The notes under the pieces are model-generated. The model was not told the DNA's origin. It was given only the letters and a program-made list of their open reading frames with translations, and ran no database searches. A stretch of 64,000 bases of DNA, from positions 521,095 through 585,094 of the forward strand of contig MKVW01000001.1 of NCBI GenBank assembly GCA_001898965.1, read 5' to 3'. Position numbers and translations under genes: made by a program. This stretch comes from Rhizobiales bacterium 62-17. Its GTDB lineage: Bacteria > Pseudomonadota > Alphaproteobacteria > Rhizobiales > Beijerinckiaceae. This document shows, one piece after another, positions 46,660-58,099 of the stretch (the stretch's first letter is position 1; every line of letters begins with the position of its first letter).

Positions 46660-47148
46660 ATGAAACTCGACCGCGCCGCAAAAGCCCTGTTCCTCTCCGA
46701 GTTCGTCGGAGCCTTCGTGCTGTCGATGCGCTATTTCTTCAAGCCGAAGGCGACGCTGAACTATCCGCACGAGCGCAATCCGCAGTCGCCGCGTTATCGC
46801 GGTGAGCACGCGCTGCGCCGCTATCCCAATGGCGAAGAGCGCTGCATCGCCTGCAAGCTCTGCGAAGCCATCTGCCCGGCGCAGGCCATCACCATCGAGG
46901 CCGGCCCGCGCGGCAATGATGGCACCCGCCGCACCACCCGTTACGACATCGACATGGTGAAGTGCATCTACTGCGGCTTCTGTCAGGAAGCCTGTCCGGT
47001 GGACGCCATCGTCGAGGGACCGAACGCCGAATTCGCGGTCGAAACCCGCGAAGAGCTCTACTACGACAAGCAGCGCCTGCTCGATAACGGCGCGCGCTGG
47101 GAACGCGAGATCGCGCGCAACATCGCGATGGACGCACCCTACAGGTAA
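46660..47148 (+). CDS. nuoI: NADH-quinone oxidoreductase subunit I
   Basis: A 162-residue subunit with clusters N6a and N6b. The two CxxCxxCxxxCP motifs are [16 protein letters not shown] and [16 protein letters not shown]. The N-terminal amphipathic helix [19 protein letters not shown] docks to the membrane arm. Confidence 0.97.
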   Translation: MKLDRAAKALFLSEFVGAFVLSMRYFFKPKATLNYPHERNPQSPRYRGEHALRRYPNGEERCIACKLCEAICPAQAITIEAGPRGNDGTRRTTRYDIDMVKCIYCGFCQEACPVDAIVEGPNAEFAVETREELYYDKQRLLDNGARWEREIARNIAMDAPYR

Positions 47149-47189
47149 TTGCTCTTTCCGCTTGCGGAGAGATTGATGAGGACGAAACG

Positions 47190-47795
47190 ATGACCGTGGC
47201 TGCCGCCTTCTTTTATCTGTTCTCGATTATCATGCTCGCCTCCGCGTTCATGGTGATCGCGGCGCGCAATCCCGTTCACTCGGTGCTGTTTCTCATCCTG
47301 GTCTTCGTCAACGCGGCCGGTCTGTTCATTCTGGCCGGCGCCGAATTCCTGGCGATGATCCTTGTGGTCGTCTATGTCGGCGCGGTGGCGGTGCTCTTCC
47401 TCTTCGTCGTTATGATGCTCGACGTCGACTTCGCCGAATTGAAGCAGGGCTTCTTGCAATATCTGCCGCTGGGCGCGCTCATCGGCATTGTCGTCGCGAT
47501 TGAACTCATCATGGTGCTGGGCGGCTGGACAGCTGCGCCTGGTATCAAGGCGACCAATGCGCCGCAGATCACCGCGTTGAGCAACACCGAGGCCCTCGGC
47601 CTCGTGCTCTACACGCGCCACGTCTATTTCTTCCAGGCCGCCGGTCTCGTCCTGCTGACCGCCATGATCGGCGCGATCGTACTGACCCTGCATCACAAGC
47701 CCGGCGTCAAGCGCCAGGACATTTCACAACAGAATGCGCGCACGCGCGAGGAAGCCGTCGAGGTCCGCAAGGTTCCCTCGCGGACCGGCGTCTGA
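47190..47795 (+). CDS. nuoJ: NADH-quinone oxidoreductase subunit J
   Basis: A 201-residue membrane subunit with five helices. Conserved: [59 protein letters not shown]. The C-terminal tail is basic. A 41-bp gap with GAGAG separates it from nuoI. Confidence 0.96.
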   Translation: MTVAAAFFYLFSIIMLASAFMVIAARNPVHSVLFLILVFVNAAGLFILAGAEFLAMILVVVYVGAVAVLFLFVVMMLDVDFAELKQGFLQYLPLGALIGIVVAIELIMVLGGWTAAPGIKATNAPQITALSNTEALGLVLYTRHVYFFQAAGLVLLTAMIGAIVLTLHHKPGVKRQDISQQNARTREEAVEVRKVPSRTGV

Positions 47796-47806
47796 CAGAG
47801 GATCGC

Positions 47807-48115
47807 ATGGAAATCGGTCTCACCCACTATCTGATCGTCGCTGCGATCCTGTTCACCATCGGGATCGCCGGCATCATCCTCAACCGCAAGAACATCATCA
47901 TCATCCTGATGTCGGTGGAATTGATCCTGCTGTCGGTGAACATCAACTTGGTCGCCTTCTCGACCTTCCTGGGCGATCTGACCGGCCAGGTCTTCTCCCT
48001 GTTCATTCTGACGGTTGCCGCTGCCGAGGCAGCGATCGGTCTGGCCATTCTCGTCACCTATTTCCGCAACCGCGGCTCCATCGCGGTTGAAGACATCAAT
48101 ATGATGAAGGGCTGA
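47807..48115 (+). CDS. nuoK: NADH-quinone oxidoreductase subunit K
   Basis: A 102-residue subunit with three helices. Conserved acidic residues for proton transfer lie in [16 protein letters not shown] and [20 protein letters not shown] with AGAGGAT upstream; eleven bases after nuoJ. Confidence 0.97.
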   Translation: MEIGLTHYLIVAAILFTIGIAGIILNRKNIIIILMSVELILLSVNINLVAFSTFLGDLTGQVFSLFILTVAAAEAAIGLAILVTYFRNRGSIAVEDINMMKG

Positions 48116-48121
48116 GGGCGC

Positions 48122-50145
<2,024 letters not shown>

Positions 50146-50146
<1 letters not shown>

Positions 50147-51657
50147 TGTTCGGCTTCGGTCTTCTCTCCGGCCTGATTTTCCTGCCGCTCGTCGGCGCGG
50201 CCTTCATTCTGCTGCTGCGTGGCGAGAGTGAAGCGACGCTCAGCAACGTCCGTTGGGCGGCGCTGCTGACGACGGTCGTCACCTTCCTTCTGTCGCTCTA
50301 TGCCTGGAGCCTGTTCGATACGAATTCCTCAGCCTTTCAGCTCGTCGAGGAGAAGAGCTGGCTCGGCAGCGGCCTGATCTACAAGCTCGGCGTCGATGGC
50401 ATGTCCATGCCCTTCGTCCTGCTGACCACCTTCCTGATGCCGTTCTGCATCCTGGCGTCGTGGGAATCGATTACTTTCCGCGTCAAGGAATATATGATCG
50501 CCTTCCTGGTGCTCGAGACGCTGATGATCGGCGTCTTCTGCGCTCTCGATCTGGTGCTGTTCTATCTGTTCTTCGAAGGCGGCCTGATCCCGATGTTCCT
50601 CATCATCGGCATCTGGGGCGGCAAGCGCCGCATCTATGCGAGTTTCAAGTTCTTCCTCTACACGTTGCTCGGTTCGCTCCTGATGCTGCTCGCCATCATG
50701 GCGATGTATGGCGTCGCCGGCACCACCGACATCACCGTTCTCCTGAAGACGACTTTCCCGTCGTCAATGCAGAAGTGGCTGTGGCTTGCCTTCTTCGCTT
50801 CTTTCGCGGTGAAGATGCCGATGTGGCCGGTCCACACCTGGTTGCCCGATGCGCACGTCGAGGCGCCGACGGCCGGTTCGGTCATTCTGGCCGGCATTCT
50901 CCTGAAGATGGGCGGGTACGGTTTCATCCGTTTCTCGCTGCCGATGTTCCCGGAAGCGTCGCAATATTTCGCGCCGTTCGTGTGGACCCTGTCGGTCATC
51001 GCCATCGTCTACACGTCGCTGGTGGCGCTGGTGCAGGAGGACATGAAGAAGCTCATCGCCTATTCGTCCGTGGCGCATATGGGCTTCGTCACCATGGGCC
51101 TGTTCGCCATGAACCAGCAGGGCGTGCAGGGTGCCATCTATCAGATGATCAGCCATGGCCTAGTCTCGGGCGCGCTCTTCCTTTGCGTCGGTGTCGTTTA
51201 CGATCGCCTGCACACCCGCGAGATCGCCGCCTACGGCGGTCTGGTGCGCAACATGCCGCTCTATGCGGTGGCCTTCATGATCTTCACCATGGCCAATGTC
51301 GGCCTGCCGGGCACCTCGGGCTTCGTCGGTGAATTCCTGACCCTGATTGGTACCTTCTTCGCCAATGCTTGGGTGGGCCTCATCGCCACCACTGGCGTCA
51401 TCCTCTCGGCCGCTTACGCGCTTTATCTCTATCGCCGCGTGATCTTCGGCGTGCTCGACAAGCCGTCGCTGATGAAGATGCAGGATTTGAACGCCCGTGA
51501 GATCGCCTGTCTAGCTCCGCTCGCTTTGCTGGTCATCTATTATGGCGTCCAGCCGGGCCCGATCCTGAGCGCCTGCGCGGCCTCAGTCGATCTACTCATC
51601 AAGAACTATCAGACGGCGCTCGGCCTGACCAAGGCCGCCACGCTGGCGCTGCACTGA
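50146..51657 (+). CDS. nuoM: NADH-quinone oxidoreductase subunit M
   Basis: A 503-residue antiporter-like proton-pumping subunit. Conserved: [56 protein letters not shown] and [13 protein letters not shown]. Its ATG overlaps the nuoL TGA. Normal length. Confidence 0.97.
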
Positions 51658-51661
51658 GGAT

Positions 51662-53101
51662 ATGGACATGACCCCGCTTTCCTTCGCGCTGGCCCATTCG
51701 CTTCCGGAGATCGTTCTGGCGATCGGCGCGCTCGTCCTCTTGATGATGGGCGCTCTGCGCCGTCCGAAGGGCGATTGGATCATCAGCGAATGCGCTATCG
51801 CGCTGCTCGGTCTTGCCGCGCTCAGCATGTTGTTTCAGGTCGGCCCCACCGCCATCATCTGGGACGGTGCCTTCATCGACGACGCCTTCGCCCGGTTCAT
51901 GAAGTTCCTGGCGCTCGGTGGCGCCATGGTGTCGCTGATCTTGTCACGTGAATTCATGGCGCGCGAGCAAATCGACTTCTTCGAGTTCCCGATTTTGGTC
52001 TTGCTCGCCACGCTCGGCATGCTGATGCTGATCTCGGCCCAGAGCTTGATCGCGCTCTATCTCGGCCTCGAGCTGATGAGCCTGGCGCTCTATGTCATCG
52101 CCGCTTTCCACCGCACCAATCTGCGTGCGTCGGAAGCCGGCCTGAAATATTTCGTCCTCGGCGCGCTGTCGTCGGGCATGCTGCTCTATGGCGCTTCGCT
52201 GCTCTATGGCTTCGCCGGCACCGTGTCCTTCACCGGCATTGGCGAAGCTCTCAAGGGCGGCCCGTCGATTGGCGTCGTCTTCGGCCTGGTCTTCGTCATG
52301 GCCGGTCTCGCTTTCAAAATGTCGGTCGTGCCATTCCACATGTGGACGCCGGACGTTTATGAAGGCGCACCGACTCCGGTGACGACCTTCTTCGCCTCGG
52401 CAGCGAAAATGGCAGCCGTCGCCATCACCGTGCGCATCGTCATGACCGCTTTCCCGGGCATGAAGCTGCAATGGCAGCAGATCGTCGTCTTCATCTCGAT
52501 CCTGTCCATGGCCATCGGTGCCTTCGGCGCCATCGGCCAGACCAACATCAAGCGGCTGATGGCCTATTCGTCGATCGGTCACATGGGCTTCGCGCTGGTC
52601 GGCCTCGCCGCCGGCACGGAGCAGGGCGTGTTCGGCGTATTGGTCTATATGGCGATCTATCTCGCCATGACGCTCGGCACCTTCGCCGTCATCCTGTCGA
52701 TGCGGGTAGGCAACACCTATGTCGAGAACATCGGTGACCTCGCCGGCCTGTCGCGCAATCACAAGTTCATGGCTTTCGTGATGGCGATGATGATGTTCTC
52801 GCTGGCTGGCATTCCGCCGCTCGCGGGTTTCTTCGCCAAATGGTATGTCTTCCTGGCGGCTATCAAGGCGAACCTTTACTGGCTGGCCGTCATCGGCATG
52901 CTCGCCAGCGTGGTTTCGGCCTTCTACTATCTGCGCGTCATCAAGATCATGTATCTCGACGAGCCGGCGCGGCCCTTCGAAAAGGCCAATTGGGAAGTCA
53001 GTGCGATCGTCGCGCTCGGCGGCCTGTTCGTTGTCCTGTTCTGGGTTTATCCGGCGCCGCTGGTAAACGCCGCGAGCCTCGCCGCCAAATCCTTGTTCTG
53101 A
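51662..53101 (+). CDS. nuoN: NADH-quinone oxidoreductase subunit N
   Basis: A 479-residue antiporter-like subunit. Conserved: LYLGLELMSLALYVIAAFHR, FKMSVVPFHMWTPDVYEGAPTPVTTFFASAAKMAA and SSIGHMGFALVG. It is the last core complex I gene; the downstream genes follow at short distance on the same strand. Confidence 0.97.
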   Translation: MDMTPLSFALAHSLPEIVLAIGALVLLMMGALRRPKGDWIISECAIALLGLAALSMLFQVGPTAIIWDGAFIDDAFARFMKFLALGGAMVSLILSREFMAREQIDFFEFPILVLLATLGMLMLISAQSLIALYLGLELMSLALYVIAAFHRTNLRASEAGLKYFVLGALSSGMLLYGASLLYGFAGTVSFTGIGEALKGGPSIGVVFGLVFVMAGLAFKMSVVPFHMWTPDVYEGAPTPVTTFFASAAKMAAVAITVRIVMTAFPGMKLQWQQIVVFISILSMAIGAFGAIGQTNIKRLMAYSSIGHMGFALVGLAAGTEQGVFGVLVYMAIYLAMTLGTFAVILSMRVGNTYVENIGDLAGLSRNHKFMAFVMAMMMFSLAGIPPLAGFFAKWYVFLAAIKANLYWLAVIGMLASVVSAFYYLRVIKIMYLDEPARPFEKANWEVSAIVALGGLFVVLFWVYPAPLVNAASLAAKSLF

Positions 53102-53133
53102 TCCCAAGTCCTGTTCTGACCCAAAGCTCCTCA

Positions 53134-53913
53134 TTGTCCATCGCCGCATTCCGTTTCGAACATTTCTCCGAAATCGCTTCGACGAATGATGCGGCGATGG
53201 CGCGGGCACGCAGCGGTGACGCCGGCCACCTCTGGCTCTCGGCCGATGTGCAGACATCAGGCCGCGGGCGCCACAATCGGCCCTGGACTTCGCCGTCGGG
53301 CAATCTCTACGCCAGCCTGCTGCTGATCGATCCCTCGGTTCCAGCCAAGGCGCCGCAGCTTGGCTTCGTCGCCGGTGTTGCACTCGTCGATGCGCTGCGC
53401 GATTTCGCGCCCGATATCAAATTCGCTCTGAAATGGCCCAACGACATTCTTGTTGGCCAGGCGAAGCTCGCGGGCATTCTCCTCGAAGGCTCGTCCTTGC
53501 CGGACCAGCGATTTGCCTGCGTGCTCGGCTGCGGCATCAATTGTGCCAACCATCCTGATGGTCTCGCTTATGCCGCGACCGATCTGAAGGCGCTGGGCCT
53601 TGAAGTGGCGCCCTCCATGCTTCTCCAGGCGCTTGCCATCACCTTCACGCGCTGGCTCGATGTGTGGGCGGCGGGGGAGGGCTTTGCCTTCATCCGCGCC
53701 GCTTGGCTCGAACGGGCCGCCGGTCTGGGTGGGCCAGTGCGGGTCAATCTTGGCGGGCAGATGCACGAGGGCCGTTTCGCCGATATGGATGCCGCCGGCC
53801 GTCTCATTCTCGATAAGCCGGATGGGCGCGTGACAATCGACGCGGGGGATGTATTTCTGGGACCGGTCAATCGGCCGCCAAACGAAAATGGACAAGGAGC
53901 GCCCGGCAGATGA
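53134..53913 (+). CDS. birA: Biotin--[acetyl-CoA-carboxylase] ligase
   Basis: About 259 residues, a catalytic-only (group I) biotin protein ligase without the DNA-binding domain of E. coli BirA, so it should not act as a repressor. Signature TSGRGRHNRPWTSPSGNLYASLLL binds biotinyl-AMP, and LKWPNDILVGQAKLAGILLEG carries the catalytic Lys. No ATG is well placed; I propose the TTG at 53134, just before the first conserved strand, with no clear ribosome site. The gene overlaps RNase J by four bases. Confidence 0.9.
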   Translation: MSIAAFRFEHFSEIASTNDAAMARARSGDAGHLWLSADVQTSGRGRHNRPWTSPSGNLYASLLLIDPSVPAKAPQLGFVAGVALVDALRDFAPDIKFALKWPNDILVGQAKLAGILLEGSSLPDQRFACVLGCGINCANHPDGLAYAATDLKALGLEVAPSMLLQALAITFTRWLDVWAAGEGFAFIRAAWLERAAGLGGPVRVNLGGQMHEGRFADMDAAGRLILDKPDGRVTIDAGDVFLGPVNRPPNENGQGAPGR

Positions 53914-55580
53914 CCGATAGCAACACCGATCTGGTTTTTGCCCCGCTGGGTGGCCTTGGCGAGATCGGCATGAATGCGGCGCTCTACGGCTTTGGTCCGA
54001 AGGGGCGGCGCAAATGGCTGATGGTCGATCTCGGCGTCGCCTTCGCCGGGCCGGAACTGCCGGGCATCGATCTCGTTCTGCCCGATCTTGCCTTCATCGA
54101 ACGCAATCGCAAGGATCTCGTCGGCCTCGTTATCACCCATGCCCATGAAGATCATATTGGTGCGGTGGCGCGGCTGTGGCCGCGCATCGGCTGCCCACTT
54201 TATGCGACGCGTTTCGCCGCCGGTCTGCTCGAAGTGCGGCGTTTGGGCGAGGATGGTGCGCCGAAAGTGCCGATCCATATCGTTCGCCCCGGCGAGCGCA
54301 TCGATCTTTCGCCTTTCGAGGTGGAGATGGTACCTGTCGCCCATTCGATCCCCGAGAGCACCGCGCTTGCCATCCGCACGCCGCTTGGCACGGTGCTGCA
54401 TTCGGGCGATTGGAAGATCGATCCGACGCCCGTCGCCGGGTGGGCGACCGACGAGGCGCGGCTGCGCGCCATCGGCGATGAAGGCGTGTTGGCGCTGATC
54501 AGCGATTCCACCAACATCCTGCGCGATGGCGAAAGCCCGTCCGAAGCCGACGTGGCCGCCAATCTGGAAAATCTCATCGCCGAAGCGCCGAACCGTGTGT
54601 TGGTGACAACCTTCGCGTCGAATGTTGCCCGTATGCGTGCTGTAGCCTTGGCGGCGGCACGTGCCGGACGCCACGTCGTCATCGCTGGCCGTGCCATGGA
54701 CCGGGTTTCGAACGTGGCGCGCGAATGCGGCTATCTCGACGGCGTGCCGGATTTCCTGCCGGCGGAAAGCTTTGCCAATCTGCCGCGCAGCAAGATCGTC
54801 ATCATGGCGACCGGCAGCCAGGGCGAGGGCAGGGCGGCCATGGCCCGCATCGCCAACGACGATCATCCGCAGGTGCGCCTCGCGTCCGGCGATCGCGTCA
54901 TCTTCTCGTCGCGGCCGATCCCTGGCAACGAGCGGGCCATCAACGACATCGTCAATGGTCTGGTGCGCCAGGGCATCGAGGTCATCACCGACCGCACCAA
55001 CCTCGTTCATGTCTCCGGCCATCCGCGCCGCAGCGAAGTGAAACACCTTTATGAGTGGATCCGTCCACGTATCGCCATTCCCGCTCACGGCGAGGCGCTG
55101 CATCTGAGCGAACACGCCCGCTTTGCCCGCGAACAAGGCGTCGCCGAGACGCTCGTCGTCAACAATGGCGATCTCGTTCATCTGGCACCGGGCGTTGCCG
55201 GCATCATCGATCAGGTCGATCATGGCCGTCTCTATACCGATGGTGATCTGATTGTTCCCTCCGATGACGAGGCGCTGCGCGAACGTCGTGGTCTCTCCTT
55301 TGCCGGCATTATTTCGGTTGGCGTTGCGATGACGGCCAAGGGCGATCTTGCTGGCGATCCCGATGTGGTGATCTCGGGTATTCCCCAACGCACGCGCGAC
55401 GGTCGCGCCATGGATGCGATCATCGACAAAGCGGTGTTTGAGGTGTTGGAAGGCTTGCCACGCGCCCGCCGCCGCGATCCCGATGCAGTAGAATCGGCGG
55501 TGGAACGAGCCGTGCGCAGCGCCGTCCGCGCTGTGTGGGGCAAACGCCCGACGGTGCACGTGCTGGTGATGGAGGTCTAG
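53910..55580 (+). CDS. rnj: Ribonuclease J
   Basis: A 556-residue metallo-beta-lactamase/beta-CASP ribonuclease with 5'-to-3' exonuclease and possible endonuclease activity. The metal motif is THAHEDHIGAV, then MVPVAHSIPEST and LHSGDWKID; the beta-CASP part includes TFASNVARM and TGSQGEGRAAMARI, and a C-terminal HVSGHPRRSEVKHLYEWIRP. RNase J is used for rRNA 5'-end maturation and mRNA decay in Rhizobiales. ATG overlaps the birA stop. Confidence 0.95.
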   Translation: MTDSNTDLVFAPLGGLGEIGMNAALYGFGPKGRRKWLMVDLGVAFAGPELPGIDLVLPDLAFIERNRKDLVGLVITHAHEDHIGAVARLWPRIGCPLYATRFAAGLLEVRRLGEDGAPKVPIHIVRPGERIDLSPFEVEMVPVAHSIPESTALAIRTPLGTVLHSGDWKIDPTPVAGWATDEARLRAIGDEGVLALISDSTNILRDGESPSEADVAANLENLIAEAPNRVLVTTFASNVARMRAVALAAARAGRHVVIAGRAMDRVSNVARECGYLDGVPDFLPAESFANLPRSKIVIMATGSQGEGRAAMARIANDDHPQVRLASGDRVIFSSRPIPGNERAINDIVNGLVRQGIEVITDRTNLVHVSGHPRRSEVKHLYEWIRPRIAIPAHGEALHLSEHARFAREQGVAETLVVNNGDLVHLAPGVAGIIDQVDHGRLYTDGDLIVPSDDEALRERRGLSFAGIISVGVAMTAKGDLAGDPDVVISGIPQRTRDGRAMDAIIDKAVFEVLEGLPRARRRDPDAVESAVERAVRSAVRAVWGKRPTVHVLVMEV

Positions 55581-55985
55581 GTGATCGGACGGCTCAACCA
55601 TGTCGCCATCGCTGTGCCCGATCTGACCGCCGCCGCGCGGACCTATCGCGACACGCTCGGCGCCAAGGTATCGGAGCCGCAGGCGCTGCCGGAGCATGGC
55701 GTCATGGTCGTCTTCGTCGAATTGCCGAACACCAAGATCGAACTGCTCGAGCCGCTGGGCACCTCGTCGCCCATCGCCAAGTTTCTCGAGAACAATCCGT
55801 CCGGCGGCATGCATCATGTCTGCTACGAGGTCGATGACATTCTGGCTGCGCGCGACCGTCTGAAAGCGGCAGGCGCCCGCGTGCTGGGCGATGGCGAGCC
55901 GAAGATCGGCGCCCACGGCAAGCCGGTGCTTTTCCTGCATCCCAAGGATTTCTGCGGCACCCTGGTCGAGATCGAACAGGTTTAG
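55581..55985 (+). CDS. mce: Methylmalonyl-CoA epimerase
   Basis: A 134-residue enzyme of the vicinal oxygen chelate fold that interconverts the R and S forms of methylmalonyl-CoA. Metal ligands can be placed at H7 (LNHVAIAVPDL), the His in MHHVCYEVDD and the Glu in GTLVEIEQV; NTKIELLEPLG is also conserved. The start is GTG directly after the RNase J stop. Position after rnj is common in Rhizobiales. Confidence 0.94.
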   Translation: MIGRLNHVAIAVPDLTAAARTYRDTLGAKVSEPQALPEHGVMVVFVELPNTKIELLEPLGTSSPIAKFLENNPSGGMHHVCYEVDDILAARDRLKAAGARVLGDGEPKIGAHGKPVLFLHPKDFCGTLVEIEQV

Positions 55986-56066
55986 CGGCCTTACGAGACA
56001 TCCCGCCGCCTTGATGTGCTGGCCGGCCCGTGCGACCTCTTGGCGAGAAGTCAGCGAGGGGCGGAC

Positions 56067-56714
56067 ATGGATAGTGTGGCTGTGGCATGCGGTTGGGCCG
56101 GCACGGCGCTTGCCGTCGCGGCGTTCTGGCCAAAGACGATCATGCCGTTGCGCTGGCTGATGGTGGCCGCCAGCCTGTTCGCGATCATCTATTTCGCCTG
56201 GGAGCGGAGCTGGCTGCCTCTTGGCGCTAATGTGCTGATCTTGTTTCTCAACCTGTGGCGGCTGCAGGAAATGCGCAAACTGATCGCCGACGCGGAAAAG
56301 GCCAATCGTGAGGACCTGAATTTCGACTGGCTTACGCCGTATATGCAGGCGGTCTCATTCGAGGCCGGCGAAACCCTGTTCAACAAGGATGACGAGGCCG
56401 ACGCGGTCTATGTGCTGGCCGAAGGCCAGCTCAACCTGCCGGAACTGGGCATTATTATCGGTCCGGGGGCCTTGATCGGCGAAATGGGCCTGTTCTCTGT
56501 GGGCAACCGCCGCCTGTCCGGTGCCCGGGCCATGGGCCCGGTACGGGCCTACCGTATGGCCTATCGCGATTTCGAGCAGCATTATTTCCAGAATCCGCAA
56601 TTCGGCCTTTATCTGGTCCGCCTGATGGTGCGCCGGCTGGAAAGCAATCTGTCGCGCTATTCCGGTGGCAAGGCCGGACCAGCCGGCGCCGCCACGCCTC
56701 GTCCACAGCACTAA
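56067..56714 (+). CDS. Membrane protein with cyclic nucleotide-binding-like domain
   Basis: About 215 residues. Residues 1-70 contain two or three hydrophobic helices (VAVACGWAGTALAVAAFW, LRWLMVAASLFAIIYFAW), a layout like Popeye-domain proteins. Residues about 90-190 form a cNMP-binding domain (FEAGETLFNKDDEADAVYVLAEG, GALIGEMGLFSVGNRRLSGARA). The phosphate cassette keeps the GE and an Arg but is not a perfect consensus, so ligand binding is uncertain. The ATG at 56067 has GCGAGGGG upstream. Function unknown; it follows the epimerase by 81 bp. Confidence 0.8.
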   Translation: MDSVAVACGWAGTALAVAAFWPKTIMPLRWLMVAASLFAIIYFAWERSWLPLGANVLILFLNLWRLQEMRKLIADAEKANREDLNFDWLTPYMQAVSFEAGETLFNKDDEADAVYVLAEGQLNLPELGIIIGPGALIGEMGLFSVGNRRLSGARAMGPVRAYRMAYRDFEQHYFQNPQFGLYLVRLMVRRLESNLSRYSGGKAGPAGAATPRPQH

Positions 56715-56752
56715 ACAGTTAAGGTCAAGAAAGAAGGACGCGAAAGCCCGTT

Positions 56753-56977
56753 ATGTCGATACCGCTCGCAATTGCCCTCTTCATCACCATCTGGTGGACG
56801 GTTTTGTTTGCCGTTCTGCCTTTTGGCGTGCGTTCCCAGCACGAACAGGGCGATATGGTCGCCGGCACCGACCCAGGCGCCCCTGTAGCGCCCCGCCTGC
56901 TGATCAAAGCACTCTGGACCACCGTCATTTCGGCGGTCATTTTTTGCGGCTTTCTGGCTTATGTCGAATTCGCCTGA
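56753..56977 (+). CDS. DUF1467 family protein
   Basis: A 74-residue membrane protein with two helices (LAIALFITIWWTVLFAVLPFG and LWTTVISAVIFCGFLAYV) joined by a loop VRSQHEQGDMVAGTDPGAPVAP. This is the pattern of the DUF1467 family, which is found next to the epimerase gene in many Rhizobiales. Function unknown. A hairpin follows ten bases after the stop. Confidence 0.88.
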   Translation: MSIPLAIALFITIWWTVLFAVLPFGVRSQHEQGDMVAGTDPGAPVAPRLLIKALWTTVISAVIFCGFLAYVEFA

Positions 56978-56986
56978 GCCAGCCCA

Positions 56987-57007
56987 AGAGGCGGCGGAAC
57001 CGCCTCT
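56987..57007 (+). terminator. Hairpin after the DUF1467 gene
   Basis: Stem AGAGGCGG / CCGCCTCT (8 bp) with loop CGGAA, ten bases after the stop. No T tract follows, so termination strength is uncertain. It would end the long run that starts at nuoA. Confidence 0.6.
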
Positions 57008-57017
57008 AAAGGGAGCC

Positions 57018-57040
57018 GCTGACTCTTAATCAGCAGGTCT
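57018..57040 (+). other. tRNA-Lys(CTT)-like anticodon-arm remnant
   Basis: GCTGA-CTCTTAA-TCAGC (57018-57034) is a perfect 5-bp stem with a 7-base loop and the Lys anticodon CTT, followed by AGGTC as in a variable region. No D-arm or T-loop consensus can be found around it, so it is a decayed fragment, about 100 bp before intact tRNA-Lys(TTT). The rest of 57041-57141 shows nothing more. Confidence 0.55.
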
Positions 57041-57141
57041 GGTAGGGGATTAGCACCTCCAGCTATTGACCCCAGGGGCCCCGGCGGATACTCAGGCCCC
57101 GCCTCGTTTATTCGAGGCCCCGCATCGGCCTTTGGCCACGG

Positions 57142-57217
57142 GAGCGCGTAGCTCAGCCGGTAGAGCATCTGACTTTTAATCAGGAGGTCCTGGGTTCGAG
57201 TCCCAGCGCGCTCACCA
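57142..57217 (+). tRNA. tRNA-Lys (anticodon TTT)
   Basis: 76 nt. Acceptor GAGCGCG pairs with CGCGCTC, discriminator A and encoded CCA. Anticodon loop CTTTTAA gives TTT. T-arm CTGGGTTCGAGTCCCAG is perfect. Its 3' end (57191-57221) is repeated at 60809-60839. Confidence 0.97.
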
Positions 57218-57221
57218 CTTA
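57191..57221. repeat. Left direct repeat (attL-like), 3' end of tRNA-Lys
   Basis: 31 bases covering the T-arm, acceptor 3' strand, CCA and four bases beyond. It matches 60809-60839 in the same orientation at 29 of 31 positions. Confidence 0.65.
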
Positions 57222-57236
57222 GGGTGGTGATTTTAT
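57213..57236 (+). terminator. Terminator of tRNA-Lys
   Basis: CACCAC (57213-57218) and GTGGTG (57224-57229) form a 6-bp stem with loop TTAGG, followed by ATTTTATT. The 5' arm is the tRNA CCA end itself. Confidence 0.75.
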
Positions 57237-57301
57237 TATAGAAATCGACGAGACGCTTCGGGCGCGTGGAGGCTGGATCGCGCTGCGAGTTCCGCCGTGC
57301 G

Positions 57302-58099
57302 TCATCGCGTCCAATTCACGCTTGCCGCAAGAAAGGCCGTGCGCAACGCAGCGGCATTCTCGGGCTCGAACAGCGTCTCGTGATTGCCCGGAATATCGAT
57401 GATGCGAAGGTCGGGGCAGCGTCTACGCCAAAGGCTGTCGGCCGACGTAGTCACGCGCGTGCGCAACAGAACGGTCGGTGCTCGCAGAACGGCGGGGTGA
57501 TCATCGAGGCTTCCCATCCACGTGGCTGCCATGCGGATTCGCAGCCGCATGCTCAATTCTTCCGCAAAGGTCGGATCGATCATGCCAATCCGATGAAACG
57601 GCGCGGCGTGACCCCGCGCCAGCGCGGGCAATCCATCTCCGGCAAGGCGAAACAAACCGCGCCAGGCGAGATGCCGAGCGTGGAGTGCAAGTGCGCCGGG
57701 ACGTCCGCGCCGCAGGAGGTCTAGCGCGTGGGAGGTCAGCCGCGCCTTCCACTGTGCTGATCGCGCTGCTGTAATGGTTCCGGCGTCGATGATGCACAAG
57801 CCCGCGACACGGTGGCCTAGGCTTTCGAGACGAAGAGCGGCCGCATGGGCGAAATGGCCGCCGATCGAAACACCGACCAGCACGACCGGCATCTGAGGAG
57901 CGCGGCGCAGGATCTCCGCCGTGAGAGTTCCGACCAGTGCTTCTCCGGAGAGTCCGGCGTCGACATGGTTCTGCCAAGGTGGATAGCGAAGCGCGACGAC
58001 ACGATCCCGGTCCGCCGCGTCGGCAGAGAATAATGCTCTATCAGGCGCGTGACCGCTCGCGCCCGGCAGGACGATGATCGGCGGGCGCACGGCGTTCAT
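57302..58099 (-). CDS. Alpha/beta hydrolase, thioesterase-like
   Basis: A 265-residue protein, last gene of the three-gene cassette. The nucleophile elbow is GVSIGG with S78, and the C-terminal block DIPGNHETLFEPENAAALR with H240 closely resembles the thioesterase domains of nonribosomal peptide and polyketide synthases; TWMGSLDDHPAV may supply the acid. It begins VLPGASGHAPDRALF, a typical oxyanion strand and loop. Its start overlaps the stop of the FAD gene (ATGA), so the two are coupled. A role in releasing or cleaving a product made by the ligase and oxidase is inferred from context. Confidence 0.85.
   Translation of the reverse strand: MNAVRPPIIVLPGASGHAPDRALFSADAADRDRVVALRYPPWQNHVDAGLSGEALVGTLTAEILRRAPQMPVVLVGVSIGGHFAHAAALRLESLGHRVAGLCIIDAGTITAARSAQWKARLTSHALDLLRRGRPGALALHARHLAWRGLFRLAGDGLPALARGHAAPFHRIGMIDPTFAEELSMRLRIRMAATWMGSLDDHPAVLRAPTVLLRTRVTTSADSLWRRRCPDLRIIDIPGNHETLFEPENAAALRTAFLAASVNWTR

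Noticed and set aside
53568-55940. A 790-codon open frame antisense to RNase J and the epimerase
   Set aside because: It spans three well-supported genes on the other strand and has no recognisable domain; a third-position GC shadow.
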